DNA of 64,000 nt from Fimenecus sp964540535 (GCA_964540535.1 CAZIMO010000001.1:239925-303924); one strand, 5' to 3'; shown: positions 1 through 8,823, counted from the first letter of the stretch. The notes: generated by a model not told the origin, from the sequence alone. Translations and numbers: made by a program.

Positions 1-1236
1 ATCCGCAGCGATTTAGGTATTACTTATGACCTTGATGTTCTTCGTCTTATCGACATTTATCATGGCTTCGGTCTTTATGTAGGCGGTGTTGTGCTTACAC
101 AATTTTCAAATCAGCCTGCAGCGATTGTTTTTGAACAAAAGCTTCAGAGCTTGGGTATAAATGTTTACCGCCACTACCCTATTGACAACTATCCTATGGA
201 TGTTCAGTTGGTTGTAAGCGACGACGGATACGGCAAAAACGATTACATAGAAACAAGCCATTCCCTTGTGGTTATTACAGCTCCGGGACCCGGCAGCGGA
301 AAAATGGCAGTTTGCCTTTCACAGCTTTATCACGAACATAAACGCGGTATTAAGGCAGGCTATGCAAAATTTGAGACCTTCCCAATTTGGAATTTACCTC
401 TCAAGCACCCTGTAAACCTTGCTTATGAGGCGGCAACCGCTGACCTTAACGACATCAATATGATTGACCCGTATCATCTTGAAGCCTACGGTCAGACCAC
501 CGTCAACTATAACCGTGATGTTGAAAACTTCCCTGTACTCAACACAATTTTTGAAGAGATTTACGGCGAATCACCCTACAAATCGCCAACTGATATGGGT
601 GTTAATATGGCAGGCAACTGCATTATTGACAATGAGGTTGTATGTACCGCATCAAAGAAAGAAATTCTCCGCCGCTACTGCAATTATCTTGTTCAGCAAA
701 AGAACAACAAAAAAGTTTCTGACGAGCTTCACAAAATTGAACTTATTATGAAACACCTTAATATTTCAAATGCTGACCGCCCTGTAATTTCTGCGGCATT
801 GGAGCTTTCTGAAAAAACAAACGCGCCTGTTACTGCAATTGAGCTTTACGACGGCAGAATTATCACAGGTAAGGCAAGCGAGCTTTTAAGCGCTTCATCT
901 GCAATGCTTCTGAATGCTCTCAAAGCTATTGCAGGACTTGACGATGACATTCTTCTAATCACTCCAACGGTATTTGAGCCTATTAAACAGCTTAAAACCC
1001 GTATGCATGAAATGGATACAAGCTTACATCCCGAAGAAGTTCTTATTGCACTTTCAATATGCGCTACAATGAACCCGTTGGCTCAAAAGGCATTGGAAGC
1101 CATTAAGCACTTAACAGGCTGTGACGCACACTCAACTGTTGTGCTTTCAAGTGCCGATAAAGAAATTCTACGCAAATTAGGATTGAATGCAACCTTTGAA
1201 CCGTATAAAAAGAACGATAATCTTTATTACAACTAA
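1..1236 (+). CDS. DUF1846 (UPF0371) family protein, 5' end outside the window
   Basis: The frame is open from base 1, so this is the C-terminal 411 residues of a longer protein; the family is usually about 500 residues. The first in-window GTG at 91 is internal and not a start. Family-like landmarks are the glycine-rich stretch with TAPGPGSGK and the following conserved block with NLPLKHPVNLAYEAATADL. The function of DUF1846 is not established, and the GSGK stretch should not be read as a proven nucleotide site. The gene is followed within 20 bases by a strong terminator and is therefore the last gene of its transcript. Assignment rests on remembered family sequence; I am fairly sure of the family and not of any activity. 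Confidence 0.85.
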   Translation: MRSDLGITYDLDVLRLIDIYHGFGLYVGGVVLTQFSNQPAAIVFEQKLQSLGINVYRHYPIDNYPMDVQLVVSDDGYGKNDYIETSHSLVVITAPGPGSGKMAVCLSQLYHEHKRGIKAGYAKFETFPIWNLPLKHPVNLAYEAATADLNDINMIDPYHLEAYGQTTVNYNRDVENFPVLNTIFEEIYGESPYKSPTDMGVNMAGNCIIDNEVVCTASKKEILRRYCNYLVQQKNNKKVSDELHKIELIMKHLNISNADRPVISAALELSEKTNAPVTAIELYDGRIITGKASELLSASSAMLLNALKAIAGLDDDILLITPTVFEPIKQLKTRMHEMDTSLHPEEVLIALSICATMNPLAQKALEAIKHLTGCDAHSTVVLSSADKEILRKLGLNATFEPYKKNDNLYYN

Positions 1237-1252
1237 TATATTAAGTATACAA

Positions 1253-1290
1253 AAAGTGACTGCTCAACTGAACAGTCACTTTAATTTTTA
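1253..1290 (+). terminator. Rho-independent terminator after the DUF1846 gene
   Basis: Perfect 10-bp inverted repeat, AAAGTGACTG at 1253-1262 and CAGTCACTTT at 1273-1282, with a 10-nt loop and a T-rich tail. Confidence 0.85.
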
Positions 1291-1296
1291 CTTTAA

Positions 1297-1694
1297 TTAT
1301 TTATAAAAGATTATTTTAATTTTTTTCGGCAGTATTTTATAAAGCATAACGCCTATAATTCCGCCGATTGAGTTGAGAAGAAAATAATTGGCATAGCCAA
1401 GCCGAACGGCGCAAGCAAAACCGCATTGCCGGCCAAGGTCATAAGCGAATAAACGGAGAAATTCTGAATACTGCTCAAAATACTTTTGAACGGAATAAAA
1501 TTGTATTCATAATCATATCCGATTTCTTGATAAATAATCGGAAAGAGCGTAATGCTTAATACCAATGTTATATACAATCCGAAAGTCAGAATCACAAAAT
1601 TTCTTGCAATAGGAACTTTCTTGATAATAAGAACAATTTCAACTACCACCAATGCTATAAAGCAAAAAAGTATCGCCTCTGAAATTATCAGCAT
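1297..1694 (-). pseudogene. Decayed VanZ-like membrane protein gene
   Basis: The frame opened by the ATG at 1694 encodes about 113 residues with three hydrophobic segments and VanZ-like pieces (FNLIPFKSI-like EYNFIPFKSI, then GNAVLLAPFGLAMPI). It ends abruptly at 1353. In a different frame the sequence continues with LLNSIGGIIGVMLYKILPKK and stops at 1297. That is the kind of D-x-x-x-N-x-x-GG-x-x-G tail VanZ proteins end with. The central helices expected between these pieces are missing. An internal deletion plus frameshift therefore explains both halves. There is no strong ribosome binding site. VanZ itself confers low-level teicoplanin resistance; no such role can be claimed for this remnant. 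Confidence 0.65.
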
Positions 1695-1797
1695 AAATTA
1701 ACATCTTTTTATTTAATAAATCATAATTGAGTTTATATAAATACTATCGCATAAAAGAATAGTTGGATCAATTTTTAAATTGTTCACAATTTATACA

Positions 1798-1826
1798 TTG
1801 ACTTGGAATTTCTTAAATAGTAAAAT
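1798..1826 (+). promoter_or_regulatory. Sigma-A type promoter of the ABC ATPase gene
   Basis: TTGACT at 1798-1803, 17-base spacer, TAAAAT at 1821-1826, about 28 bases before the start codon of the ABC ATPase. Confidence 0.6.
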
Positions 1827-1854
1827 ATTCACATAAATTTTTGGCGGTGACAAA

Positions 1855-2538
1855 ATGAGTCTTGTTGAAGTAAAAAATATGTATAAAATCTATAACCCGG
1901 GTGATAATGAAGTTCGTGCAATTGACGGCATTTCCCTCACCATTGAAGAAGGCGAATTTGTTGCAATTATCGGTCAGTCGGGTTCAGGTAAATCAACGCT
2001 TATGAATATGCTGGGTCTTCTTGACATTCCCACAAGCGGAACATATCTGCTTGACGGCATTGACACGGCAAATATGACCGATGATGAGCTTTCAGAAATT
2101 CGCAACAAAAAAATCGGCTTCATATTCCAAGGCTTTAACCTTATTCCCAGCCTTACGGCAGTTGAAAATGTTGAGCTCCCTCTTGTTTATCGCTCTATGA
2201 AAAAAGATGAGCGCAACAAATTAGCGCTTGAGGCTTTAAACCGAGTTGGACTTTCTCACCGTCTCGACCACCTGCCCAAACAGATGTCGGGCGGTCAGCA
2301 GCAAAGAGTTGCAATTGCCCGCGCAGTTGCCGCGCGCCCTCCTGTTATTCTCGCCGACGAGCCTACGGGTAATCTTGACAGCCATTCGGGTATTGAAGTT
2401 ATGAAAATACTTCACGAGCTTCACGAAGAAGGCAGAACCGTTATACTGATTACTCACGACAATGAAATCGCAAAAGAGGCACAGCGTGTAATTCGTATTC
2501 AAGACGGTCAAATTGTTTCAGATATTATGAACAAATAG
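1855..2538 (+). CDS. ABC transporter ATP-binding protein, MacB/LolD type
   Basis: A 227-residue ATPase subunit that would couple ATP hydrolysis to an integral membrane partner. Visible motifs are the Walker A GQSGSGKST at residues 40-48, the Q-loop region (GFIFQGFNLIPSLTA), the signature SGGQQQRVAIARA, Walker B with VILADEPTGNLD, and the H-loop ITHD. The GNLD extension and short length place it with the MacB/LolD/FtsE-like group (antimicrobial peptide or lipoprotein exporters). The GGCGGTGA ribosome binding site precedes the ATG. No permease gene lies on either side: upstream is a decayed gene and downstream the pheS leader. The ATPase is therefore an orphan here and must work with a permease encoded elsewhere or have lost its partner. 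Confidence 0.88.
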   Translation: MSLVEVKNMYKIYNPGDNEVRAIDGISLTIEEGEFVAIIGQSGSGKSTLMNMLGLLDIPTSGTYLLDGIDTANMTDDELSEIRNKKIGFIFQGFNLIPSLTAVENVELPLVYRSMKKDERNKLALEALNRVGLSHRLDHLPKQMSGGQQQRVAIARAVAARPPVILADEPTGNLDSHSGIEVMKILHELHEEGRTVILITHDNEIAKEAQRVIRIQDGQIVSDIMNK

Positions 2539-2658
2539 CCGATAATTGTCTGTTATTCAACAAAATCTCGGAAAGTTAGAAAGACACTGCAAAAAATGTG
2601 ATGTTATTCTTTTGTATATTAAAATTTTATTAGCCTTCTTTTTTATATAATTTTGTGC

Positions 2659-2687
2659 TTGACTAAAGATGAAATCTTTGATATACT
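2659..2687 (+). promoter_or_regulatory. Promoter of the pheST leader
   Basis: TTGACT at 2659-2664, 17-base spacer, TATACT at 2682-2687. Transcription would start near 2694, just before the conserved 5' part of the T-box leader. Confidence 0.65.
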
Positions 2688-2693
2688 AATTTT

Positions 2694-2950
2694 CGTTAAT
2701 GATTTAAAACGCATAGATGAAAAGAGTAGGTTAAAAAATTTCCTTTTCAGAGAGCTGTGACCAGGCTGAAATCACAGCAAGGCGAATACTTAACTGAAGT
2801 TCATTTCGGAGCGGTGTTATTGAAAATCGCAGTAGATAGCAACGGTTTATTCCCGTTACAGAATACGAAAGTGTTTGCTTTTTGCAAAAATTTGGGTGGT
2901 ACCACGGATTTTATTTATTCGTCCCATACGGTTTTCGTATGGGATTTTTT
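2694..2950 (+). promoter_or_regulatory. T-box leader (tRNA-Phe sensing) of pheST
   Basis: The 14-base T-box core TGGGTGGTACCACGG at 2893-2907 is textbook. It is followed by an intrinsic terminator with arms CCCATACG (2923-2930) and CGTATGGG (2936-2943) and a T6 run. The 5' part has the conserved AAGAGTAGG, AGAGAGC and GCTGAAA elements of stem I. A TTC (Phe) triplet at 2800-2802 followed by A is the likely specifier, which fits the downstream phenylalanyl-tRNA synthetase genes. Uncharged tRNA-Phe is expected to pair with the specifier and the T-box bulge, favour the antiterminator and switch on pheST. Specifier placement is my inference from the context; the T-box core and terminator are seen directly. 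Confidence 0.92.
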
Positions 2951-2957
2951 ATTTTGC

Positions 2958-3237
2958 TTAAGGTGACGGGAGTTGAACACAATATGCCGAAAATTTGATA
3001 TTACGGCAACTTTTCACTTTTTCAACATTGACAGGCGTCAGCCCGCCTTCTGTTTCAAAAGCAAAAATTCATCCGCACTCTCTGCATTTTCGGTGCAGAG
3101 CAGTTTAAATCAAACAGATTTTTTCTTGAACAAGGCATAAACTTGATGCCATACTGCCGTATGGCGAGAGTTTTAACGCAGTGCACGGGAAAATATGCTG
3201 ATTTAAACCATATCTGGTTCAACTCCCGTCACCTTAA
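2958..3237. mobile_element. MITE-like element with 21-bp perfect terminal inverted repeats
   Basis: Perfect 21-bp inverted repeats, 2958-2978 and 3217-3237, both beginning TTAAGGTGACGGGAG, enclose about 240 bp without a gene. The similarity continues imperfectly a few bases inward (ATATG on both arms). The outermost TTAA could be a target duplication rather than part of the repeat. Internal hairpins include CTCTGCA/TGCAGAG near 3080-3100 and GCCATAC/GTATGGC near 3152-3169. It sits between the T-box terminator and the pheS start, so it becomes a long structured part of the pheS 5' UTR. No transposase is present, which fits a non-autonomous element. Confidence 0.7.
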
Positions 3238-3266
3238 CAATACTAAATATAAAAAGGATTGATAGT

Positions 3267-4319
3267 ATGAAAGAAAAGCTTGAAGCTATACGCCTTAAGG
3301 CCGAAGCAGAGCTTAACGCCCTCACCGAGCAAAGCCAGCTTGAGAATTTCAGAATTGCAGTTCTCGGCAAAAAAGGCGAACTCACATCTATTCTTAAAAT
3401 GATGGGTTCACTCTCTGCTGAAGAAAGACCTGTTATGGGTCAGCTTGCCAATGAGGTAAGAGCGTTTATTGAAGAAAAAATTACAGAAAAAAGCAAAAAG
3501 CTTAAAGAGCTTGAGCTAAAAAGAGAAATTGAGTCAATGCCCGTTTTTGATATTTCGGTTCCTGCAAATCTTAACCGCGGCTCATATCACCCAATAACAC
3601 TTGTTCAGCGTCAGTGCGAAAATGTATTTAAGTCAATGGGCTTTAATGTTGAGGATTACAGCGAGGTTGTTACCGACTATGAATGCTTTGAGGCTCTTAA
3701 CATTCCAAAAGATCACCCTGCGCGCGATATGCAGGACACATATTATCTTGAAAACGGTCAGCTTTTGAAATCTCACACATCTGCGGCGCAAAATGCTATT
3801 TACAGAAAGTACAGAGACGCGCTTATCAATGACGGTGTGCCGATCAAGGCGATTTTTCCGGGCAGATGCTTTAGAAACGAAGCTACCGACGCTTGTCACG
3901 AGAACACATTCTTCCAGATGGAAGGCGTTATGGTTGACAAAGACATTTCAATTTCAAACCTTATTTACTTTATGAAAACTATGCTTTCAGAAGTATTCCA
4001 AAAAGATATTAAGGTAAGACTCCGCCCGGGATTTTTCCCATTCGTTGAACCCGGCTTTGAGCTTGACATAAGCTGTCTTATATGCGGCGGCGAGGGCTGT
4101 CCCTCATGCAAGCACAGCGGTTGGCTTGAGCTTTGCCCCTGCGGTATGATTCACCCCGAGGTGCTTAAAGCAGGCGGAATTGACCCCGAAAAATACACAG
4201 GATTTGCATTCGGTCTCGGTCTTACAAGACTTGCAATGATGACTTACGGTATTAAGGACATTCGCGATTTGAACAGCGGAAGCCTTAAATCACTCACACA
4301 GTTTACGGACGATAAATAA
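3267..4319 (+). CDS. pheS: Phenylalanyl-tRNA synthetase alpha subunit
   Basis: Catalytic subunit of the alpha2-beta2 enzyme that charges tRNA-Phe in the cytoplasm. At 350 residues it has normal family length. The N-terminal coiled-coil (about residues 1-90) is followed by the class II catalytic core: motif 2 with FRNEATDACHENTFFQMEG, and motif 3 with FAFGLGLTRLAMM near the C terminus. A cysteine cluster, ICGGEGCPSCKHSGW followed by CPCG at about residues 270-292, is seen in a subset of bacterial PheS proteins. The start ATG follows AAAGGATTG. It is 17 bases from pheT and both are under the upstream T-box leader. Confidence 0.97.
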   Translation: MKEKLEAIRLKAEAELNALTEQSQLENFRIAVLGKKGELTSILKMMGSLSAEERPVMGQLANEVRAFIEEKITEKSKKLKELELKREIESMPVFDISVPANLNRGSYHPITLVQRQCENVFKSMGFNVEDYSEVVTDYECFEALNIPKDHPARDMQDTYYLENGQLLKSHTSAAQNAIYRKYRDALINDGVPIKAIFPGRCFRNEATDACHENTFFQMEGVMVDKDISISNLIYFMKTMLSEVFQKDIKVRLRPGFFPFVEPGFELDISCLICGGEGCPSCKHSGWLELCPCGMIHPEVLKAGGIDPEKYTGFAFGLGLTRLAMMTYGIKDIRDLNSGSLKSLTQFTDDK

Positions 4320-4336
4320 GGAAGGAGGGCAAAATT

Positions 4337-6697
4337 ATGTTTTTATCAATGAATTGGATCAGTGATTTCGTTGACCTTTCGGGTCTTGACAAGTTGGATT
4401 TAATCCACCGTTTTTCACTTTCAACCGCCGAGGTTGAAAATGACATTTTCTTCAAGGGTTCTGACATCAGCGGTATTGTTGTTGCTGAAATCAAATCAGT
4501 TGAAAATCATCCAAAATCAGAAAAATTACATCTTTTAAAGGTTGACATCGGTGAAGCAGAGCTTGTTGATGTTGTTTGCGGCGCGCCCAATGTACGTGTA
4601 GGTATGAAAACTGCTTTTGCAAAGGTCGGCGCAAAAATCGGCGAAATTGAAATTGCCCCCCGCCCCCTTGCAGGCTTTGTGTCATACGGTATGTGCTGTT
4701 CTGAAAAGGAAATCGGCATAAGCGACGACAATTCGGGCATTATGGATATTACTGACGAAGTTAAAAACGGCACAGACATTAAAGAGCTTTATCAGGTTGA
4801 GGATATTATATTTGAGGTTGACAACAAATCGCTCACAAACCGCCCCGACCTTTGGGGACATTACGGTATTGCACGCGAATTTGCCGCTTTGGCAGGCAGA
4901 GAGCTTAAACCTCTTGATGTTGTCGACTTGAAGCAATATGACAATCTTCCTAAAATCGATATGAAAATCGAAGATGATCTTTGTCAGCGTTATTCATGCT
5001 TGCAGGTTGAAGATATTCACACAAATATCAGCCCTGTAAATATGCGAATTCGTCTTTACTACTGCGGAATGCGTGCAATAAACTTTCTTGCCGACCTTAC
5101 AAACTATTTAATGCTTGAAATGGGTCAGCCAATGCACGCTTTTGACTCAAGAAAGGTTGAAAAAATCAGAATTAAGCGTTTCCCAAAGCCTTTCGTATTC
5201 CAAACTCTTGACGGAGTTGACCGCAATATTGACGAAAACACTCTTATGATTTGCAACGGCGATACTCCTGTGGCAATTGCAGGTATTATGGGCGGCCTTG
5301 ACAGTGAAATTGTTGAAGATACAACCACTTTGACCCTTGAATCAGCCACATTCAATGCGGCTTCCACAAGAAAATCAACCGTTCGCCTTGCACACAGAAC
5401 TGACGCTTCAATGCGTTATGAAAAGTGCCTTGACCCTGAAATGACGGTTCCTGCAATTGCAAGATTTGTTAAGCTTCTTACTGATACAGATAAGAATGCG
5501 AAGGTTGTTTCTTCACTTACCGATGAATATGCGTTTAAATATCCGCAGGTTACACTTGACTTTGACAAGGCTTTCATCGACAAGTACACAGGAATTGATA
5601 TTCCCAACGAAACAATAGTTCACACACTTCTCTCTCTCGGCTTCGGCTGTGATAACAACGGTGACAGTTTTACGGTTACAGTTCCCTCATGGCGTGCAAC
5701 TAAAGATGTCACAATTAAGGCTGATATTGTTGAAGAAATCACAAGAATTTACGGATATGACAACTTCGAGGTTCACACTGCTGAAACTCCCCTCTACCCT
5801 GTTCGCGAATCAGTCGAAAAGACGGTTGAGAACAGAATTAAAGATATGCTTGTTCACCGTTATTCGCTCCATGAGCTTCATTCTTATGTTTGGGCTTATA
5901 CAGATGAATATAAAGCTCTCGGCATTGAAGTTGAAGATAATATTAAGCTTGTTGACGCAACAAATCCCAATATTGAAACAATTCGCCGTTCTATTGTACC
6001 TACACAGCTTTGCCAGGTTAAGACAAATGTGAATTTTGCACCCGATTTCGGCGTGTTTGAAGTAGGTAAAATTATCAACGGTTTAAAGGCAGACGGTCTT
6101 TGCGACGAACAAAAAAAGCTTTGCATTACACTTTTCAGCAAAACAAAATCACTTGAAACGCTTTACTTTGAGCTTTCAACAATGCTTTCGGTTATGGCTG
6201 ACAACATTAAGCACAAGGCTCTTGAATTTACACCTGAACAGGCTGTTCATTCTTATGAGCATCCGAGAAATCTTAACACAGTTTCTTGTGACGGTGTAGT
6301 TCTCGGTAAAATCGGTATTGTTCACCCCACAGTTTCAAAAAAGATTGATAAAAAGGCTTCTATCGTTTTTGCTGAAATTGATGTTACTGCATTTGCAGGT
6401 ATTTCAGACGCAGGCATTCATTACGAAGAGCCGTCACGCTTCCCCGCAATTGAGGTGGATCTTTCATTTATTACCGAAACCTTTGCTCCTATCGGTAAGG
6501 CAATTGAAAATGCAAAGTGTCCGCTGATTAAAAAAGTTGAAGTGACTGACACATACCGTGACGGAAACGGCAAATCAATCACAACAAGAATAACATTCTC
6601 TCACCCTGACAAAACTCTTACAAGAGATGAAGTTATGGAAGTTGCAAACTCAATTATTGAGGAGCTTGCAAAAGAGAATATTGCTCTTAAATCTTAA
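4337..6697 (+). CDS. pheT: Phenylalanyl-tRNA synthetase beta subunit
   Basis: 786 residues, the standard length of the bacterial beta subunit. Domain order as expected: N-terminal domain, tRNA-binding OB fold at about residues 40-150 (HPKSEKLHLLKVDIGE, VVCGAPNVR), B3/4 editing region around 210-370 (NYLMLEMGQPMHAFD, IAGIMGGLDSEI), B5 domain around 400-470, the catalytic-like fold, and a C-terminal ferredoxin-fold anticodon-binding domain beginning near EEPSRFPAIEVDLSF. The beta subunit recognises tRNA-Phe and hydrolyses mischarged Tyr-tRNA-Phe. The GGAAGGAGGG ribosome binding site is strong. Cotranscribed with pheS and closed by a terminator at 6707. Confidence 0.97.
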   Translation: MFLSMNWISDFVDLSGLDKLDLIHRFSLSTAEVENDIFFKGSDISGIVVAEIKSVENHPKSEKLHLLKVDIGEAELVDVVCGAPNVRVGMKTAFAKVGAKIGEIEIAPRPLAGFVSYGMCCSEKEIGISDDNSGIMDITDEVKNGTDIKELYQVEDIIFEVDNKSLTNRPDLWGHYGIAREFAALAGRELKPLDVVDLKQYDNLPKIDMKIEDDLCQRYSCLQVEDIHTNISPVNMRIRLYYCGMRAINFLADLTNYLMLEMGQPMHAFDSRKVEKIRIKRFPKPFVFQTLDGVDRNIDENTLMICNGDTPVAIAGIMGGLDSEIVEDTTTLTLESATFNAASTRKSTVRLAHRTDASMRYEKCLDPEMTVPAIARFVKLLTDTDKNAKVVSSLTDEYAFKYPQVTLDFDKAFIDKYTGIDIPNETIVHTLLSLGFGCDNNGDSFTVTVPSWRATKDVTIKADIVEEITRIYGYDNFEVHTAETPLYPVRESVEKTVENRIKDMLVHRYSLHELHSYVWAYTDEYKALGIEVEDNIKLVDATNPNIETIRRSIVPTQLCQVKTNVNFAPDFGVFEVGKIINGLKADGLCDEQKKLCITLFSKTKSLETLYFELSTMLSVMADNIKHKALEFTPEQAVHSYEHPRNLNTVSCDGVVLGKIGIVHPTVSKKIDKKASIVFAEIDVTAFAGISDAGIHYEEPSRFPAIEVDLSFITETFAPIGKAIENAKCPLIKKVEVTDTYRDGNGKSITTRITFSHPDKTLTRDEVMEVANSIIEELAKENIALKS

Positions 6698-6706
6698 AAT
6701 TTATTT

Positions 6707-6737
6707 AAGGGGGAACATATGAATTCCCCCTTTTCTT
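6707..6737 (+). terminator. Terminator of the pheST operon
   Basis: AAGGGGGAA (6707-6715) and TTCCCCCTT (6724-6732) form a 9-bp stem, followed by a T-rich tract. Confidence 0.85.
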
Positions 6738-6778
6738 TTTTATTTTCTTAATAAACCTTAATATTTACGAATTTGCTA

Positions 6779-6807
6779 TTGTTTTTTAAAGAAAAACAGT
6801 ATATAAT
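6779..6807 (+). promoter_or_regulatory. Promoter of the ireB-family operon
   Basis: TTGTTT at 6779-6784, 17-base spacer, consensus TATAAT at 6802-6807, then AGGAGGT as ribosome binding site before 6837. Confidence 0.7.
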
Positions 6808-6836
6808 AGATGTGATTAGAATTAGGAGGTGGCGAA

Positions 6837-7100
6837 ATGCTTGACCCGAACAAGACAATTCAATTCTCATTAAAAGATGACCGTGAAGAAGCTATGCGTC
6901 AAACTCTTTTGCAGGTTTATGACGCTTTGGTTGAAAAGGGATATAATCCGATAAATCAAATTGTAGGTTATATTCTTTCGGAAGACCCAACCTATATCAC
7001 AACTCACAACAATGCAAGAAGCTTAATCCGCCGCCTTGACCGAGATGAGCTTTTACAGGACCTTGTAAAAGAATATCTTAGAATTTCAAATAACAAATAA
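6837..7100 (+). CDS. ireB: IreB family regulatory phosphoprotein (UPF0297)
   Basis: 87 residues, matching the family in length and in sequence throughout (NKTIQFSLKDD, LVEKGYNPINQIVGYILSED, RSLIRRLDRDELL). In Enterococcus faecalis IreB is a small cytosolic target of the PASTA Ser/Thr kinase IreK and modulates cephalosporin resistance; N-terminal threonines are the phosphorylation sites there, and a Thr is present at position 7 here. AGGAGGT precedes the ATG. First gene of a run of four on this strand. Family membership is secure; transfer of the E. faecalis role is inference. Confidence 0.92.
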   Translation: MLDPNKTIQFSLKDDREEAMRQTLLQVYDALVEKGYNPINQIVGYILSEDPTYITTHNNARSLIRRLDRDELLQDLVKEYLRISNNK

Positions 7101-7111
7101 GAGGTGCTTAT

Positions 7112-7399
7112 ATGGCAGAGAAAAATAAATTTCTCACTTATAAGGGCAGACCGTTGGTTCGCAACGGCAAAACCCTTTATTACGGCGAAGCTTCGGAAAA
7201 ATATGTTATTATGATGCAGATTTTGGCTACAAAGCCCGTTGGCGATACAGAAGTTGCTTCAAAAGTATCTGTTCAGCTTATTAACACAGACCCCGATGTC
7301 AGCGCTCGTGAGAGAATTGTAAAATCAAGTGAAAAAAAAGGTCTTTATGCCGCTATGGACATTGCCGAGATTTGGCTGTCAAGAGCATTGGCTAACTGA
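7112..7399 (+). CDS. Conserved small protein of unknown function
   Basis: 95 residues, soluble, mixed charge, no signal peptide, membrane segment or motif I recognise. It opens with MAEKNKFLTYKGRPLVRNG, which reads like a beta-rich start, and ends in an amphipathic helix. The start is supported by GAGGTGC seven bases upstream and by the 11-base gap from the ireB-family gene, so the two are almost certainly cotranscribed. Other Clostridia often have ruvX (yqgF) after ireB; this protein is too short for RuvX and lacks its motifs. I do not recognise the family. Confidence 0.75.
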   Translation: MAEKNKFLTYKGRPLVRNGKTLYYGEASEKYVIMMQILATKPVGDTEVASKVSVQLINTDPDVSARERIVKSSEKKGLYAAMDIAEIWLSRALAN

Positions 7400-7403
7400 A
7401 ACA

Positions 7404-7438
7404 AAGGCGGCGGGCTATTTTCGCCGTCTTAATTTTTT
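7404..7438 (+). terminator. Probable intrinsic terminator or attenuator inside the operon
   Basis: AAGGCGGCG (7404-7412) pairs with CGCCGTCTT (7422-7430) with one wobble, followed by AATTTTTT. Only 14 bases separate it from the next start, so it may reduce rather than stop transcription. Confidence 0.6.
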
Positions 7439-7452
7439 AGAGGTGAAAACAA

Positions 7453-8004
7453 ATGACTTATCATCTTACTGTTGCAGGAGTAGAACGAGAGCTTACGCTT
7501 TGCCCTGTCACAGACGATCTTTACATTGCAGGCTTTATTGTTTTCGGCGACCCCGAGCTTACAACAGCCTGTGCTGAAGCTATGCTTAAAGCTGCTCCGG
7601 AATACGATTACATAATAACCGCTGAGGCAAAAGGTATTCCGTTGGCTCATGAAATGGCAAGACTTCACGGCAATGAAAAATATTTTGTTGCAAGAAAAAA
7701 GCCGAAAGCGTATATGTCGGGTGTGTTTGAGGTAACGGTAAATTCAATTACCACAAAGGGCGAACAAAAGCTTTATTTAGACACTGCCGATGCAGAGCTT
7801 ATGAAGGGTAAAAAAATTCTTCTTGTTGACGATGTCGTAACAACAGGCGAATCAATAAACGGACTCGAAAAGCTTGTAACAGAGGCAGGCGGTATTGTTT
7901 GCGGAAAGCTTTGCGTTTTAGCTGAAGATACTGCGTCGGAGCGTGACGATTTAATATATCTTGAAAAACTCCCCGTTTTCAATCCGGACGGAACCGTAAA
8001 ATAA
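7453..8004 (+). CDS. Purine-type phosphoribosyltransferase family protein
   Basis: 183 residues with the type I PRTase fold. The PRPP-binding loop is ILLVDDVVTTGESI near residue 123. The upstream block YDYIITAEAKGIPLAHEMARLHG with the following RKKPKAYMSG resembles the GPEARG and RK-x-K region of adenine and xanthine phosphoribosyltransferases. It would transfer a phosphoribosyl group from PRPP to a nucleobase in purine salvage, or act as a PurR-like PRPP sensor without catalysis. Substrate cannot be read from the sequence. GAGGTG ribosome binding site. It follows the small unknown gene after a hairpin and precedes a membrane protein by 29 bases. Confidence 0.85.
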   Translation: MTYHLTVAGVERELTLCPVTDDLYIAGFIVFGDPELTTACAEAMLKAAPEYDYIITAEAKGIPLAHEMARLHGNEKYFVARKKPKAYMSGVFEVTVNSITTKGEQKLYLDTADAELMKGKKILLVDDVVTTGESINGLEKLVTEAGGIVCGKLCVLAEDTASERDDLIYLEKLPVFNPDGTVK

Positions 8005-8033
8005 TTAAATTACTATAAAATTGAGGTATAATT

Positions 8034-8813
8034 ATGAAAGAATACTTTAAAAGAATAACAACTGTTCCTAAAAAGTGGGAACTTGTTTTTTGGTGGATTT
8101 TCAGAATAACTATGATTGTTGCGATGATTGACTCGGCTTTCGGCTTGGGACTTCGACGTGACGAACCCGATATTCAGCAGGTATTGCAGACAGGCGCAAA
8201 CCTTTTAGGTATGTTCGCTTGGGAAATCTTTATGATGTTCCCAAAAAACACTTGGCCCCGCTTCTGCCCTACATATCTTCAAAGCATTATGATTCCGTTT
8301 ATTTGGTGCGCCTCTTTCGGCGGCGCTTATCTTAACTGGTATTACAGCGTTAATGCAATTGACATAATCCTGCACACAGTTTTGGGCGGAGTCGGCGTTA
8401 TCGGCGGTTATGAACTTGCTACCTGTATGCAAAAGCGTGATAAAAAGACCTGTGATGTTAAGGTAGTTTTGCTTTGCGCATTAGGCGTCGCATTCATTGC
8501 AGGCAACTTGTGGGAGCTTTTCGAGTTTACATTCGACCAGGTTGCAAACGGCGACTCACAGCATTGGTCAAAGGCTTTAGCTGAAGCGGCTGCAATAGAG
8601 TATAACAATCCGAACCTTGCGCATCCCAATGTAATTCCCGAGCTTGACCCAATGAGATATGCAATTATTGACACAATGGAGGACATCATTTGCAATACTG
8701 TCGGTTCGGTAATCACTTATATCGCATTAAGAATTAAGCCCTTTAACCACTCCGGCAAAAATGACATTAACAAGCTGTTTGCTGAAGAAAATCAAACAGT
8801 TGCTGCTAAATAA
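8034..8813 (+). CDS. Multi-pass membrane protein, DUF2238-like
   Basis: 259 residues with about six or seven hydrophobic helices. Two conserved-looking polar motifs lie in membrane segments: NLWELFEFTFDQ and DTMEDIICNTVGS. Paired acidic residues of this kind (E..E.., D...D...N..G) are characteristic of the DUF2238 group, whose function is unknown. The N terminus carries positive residues before the first helix, so it is inside-facing. Fourth gene of the ireB-family run and followed by a bidirectional terminator. I would not assign transport or enzymatic activity. Confidence 0.7.
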   Translation: MKEYFKRITTVPKKWELVFWWIFRITMIVAMIDSAFGLGLRRDEPDIQQVLQTGANLLGMFAWEIFMMFPKNTWPRFCPTYLQSIMIPFIWCASFGGAYLNWYYSVNAIDIILHTVLGGVGVIGGYELATCMQKRDKKTCDVKVVLLCALGVAFIAGNLWELFEFTFDQVANGDSQHWSKALAEAAAIEYNNPNLAHPNVIPELDPMRYAIIDTMEDIICNTVGSVITYIALRIKPFNHSGKNDINKLFAEENQTVAAK

Positions 8814-8823
8814 TAAGTATAAA

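Noticed and set aside
2757..2966. Open frame in the pheS leader
   Set aside because: It runs through the T-box stem, the conserved T-box core and the terminator; the RNA structure explains the sequence.
2958..3237. tRNA- or tmRNA-like end (GGTTCAACTCCCGTCACC) at the right end of the MITE-like element
   Set aside because: The resemblance to a T-arm is superficial: no T-stem pairs, and the 21 bases are the exact complement of the left end.
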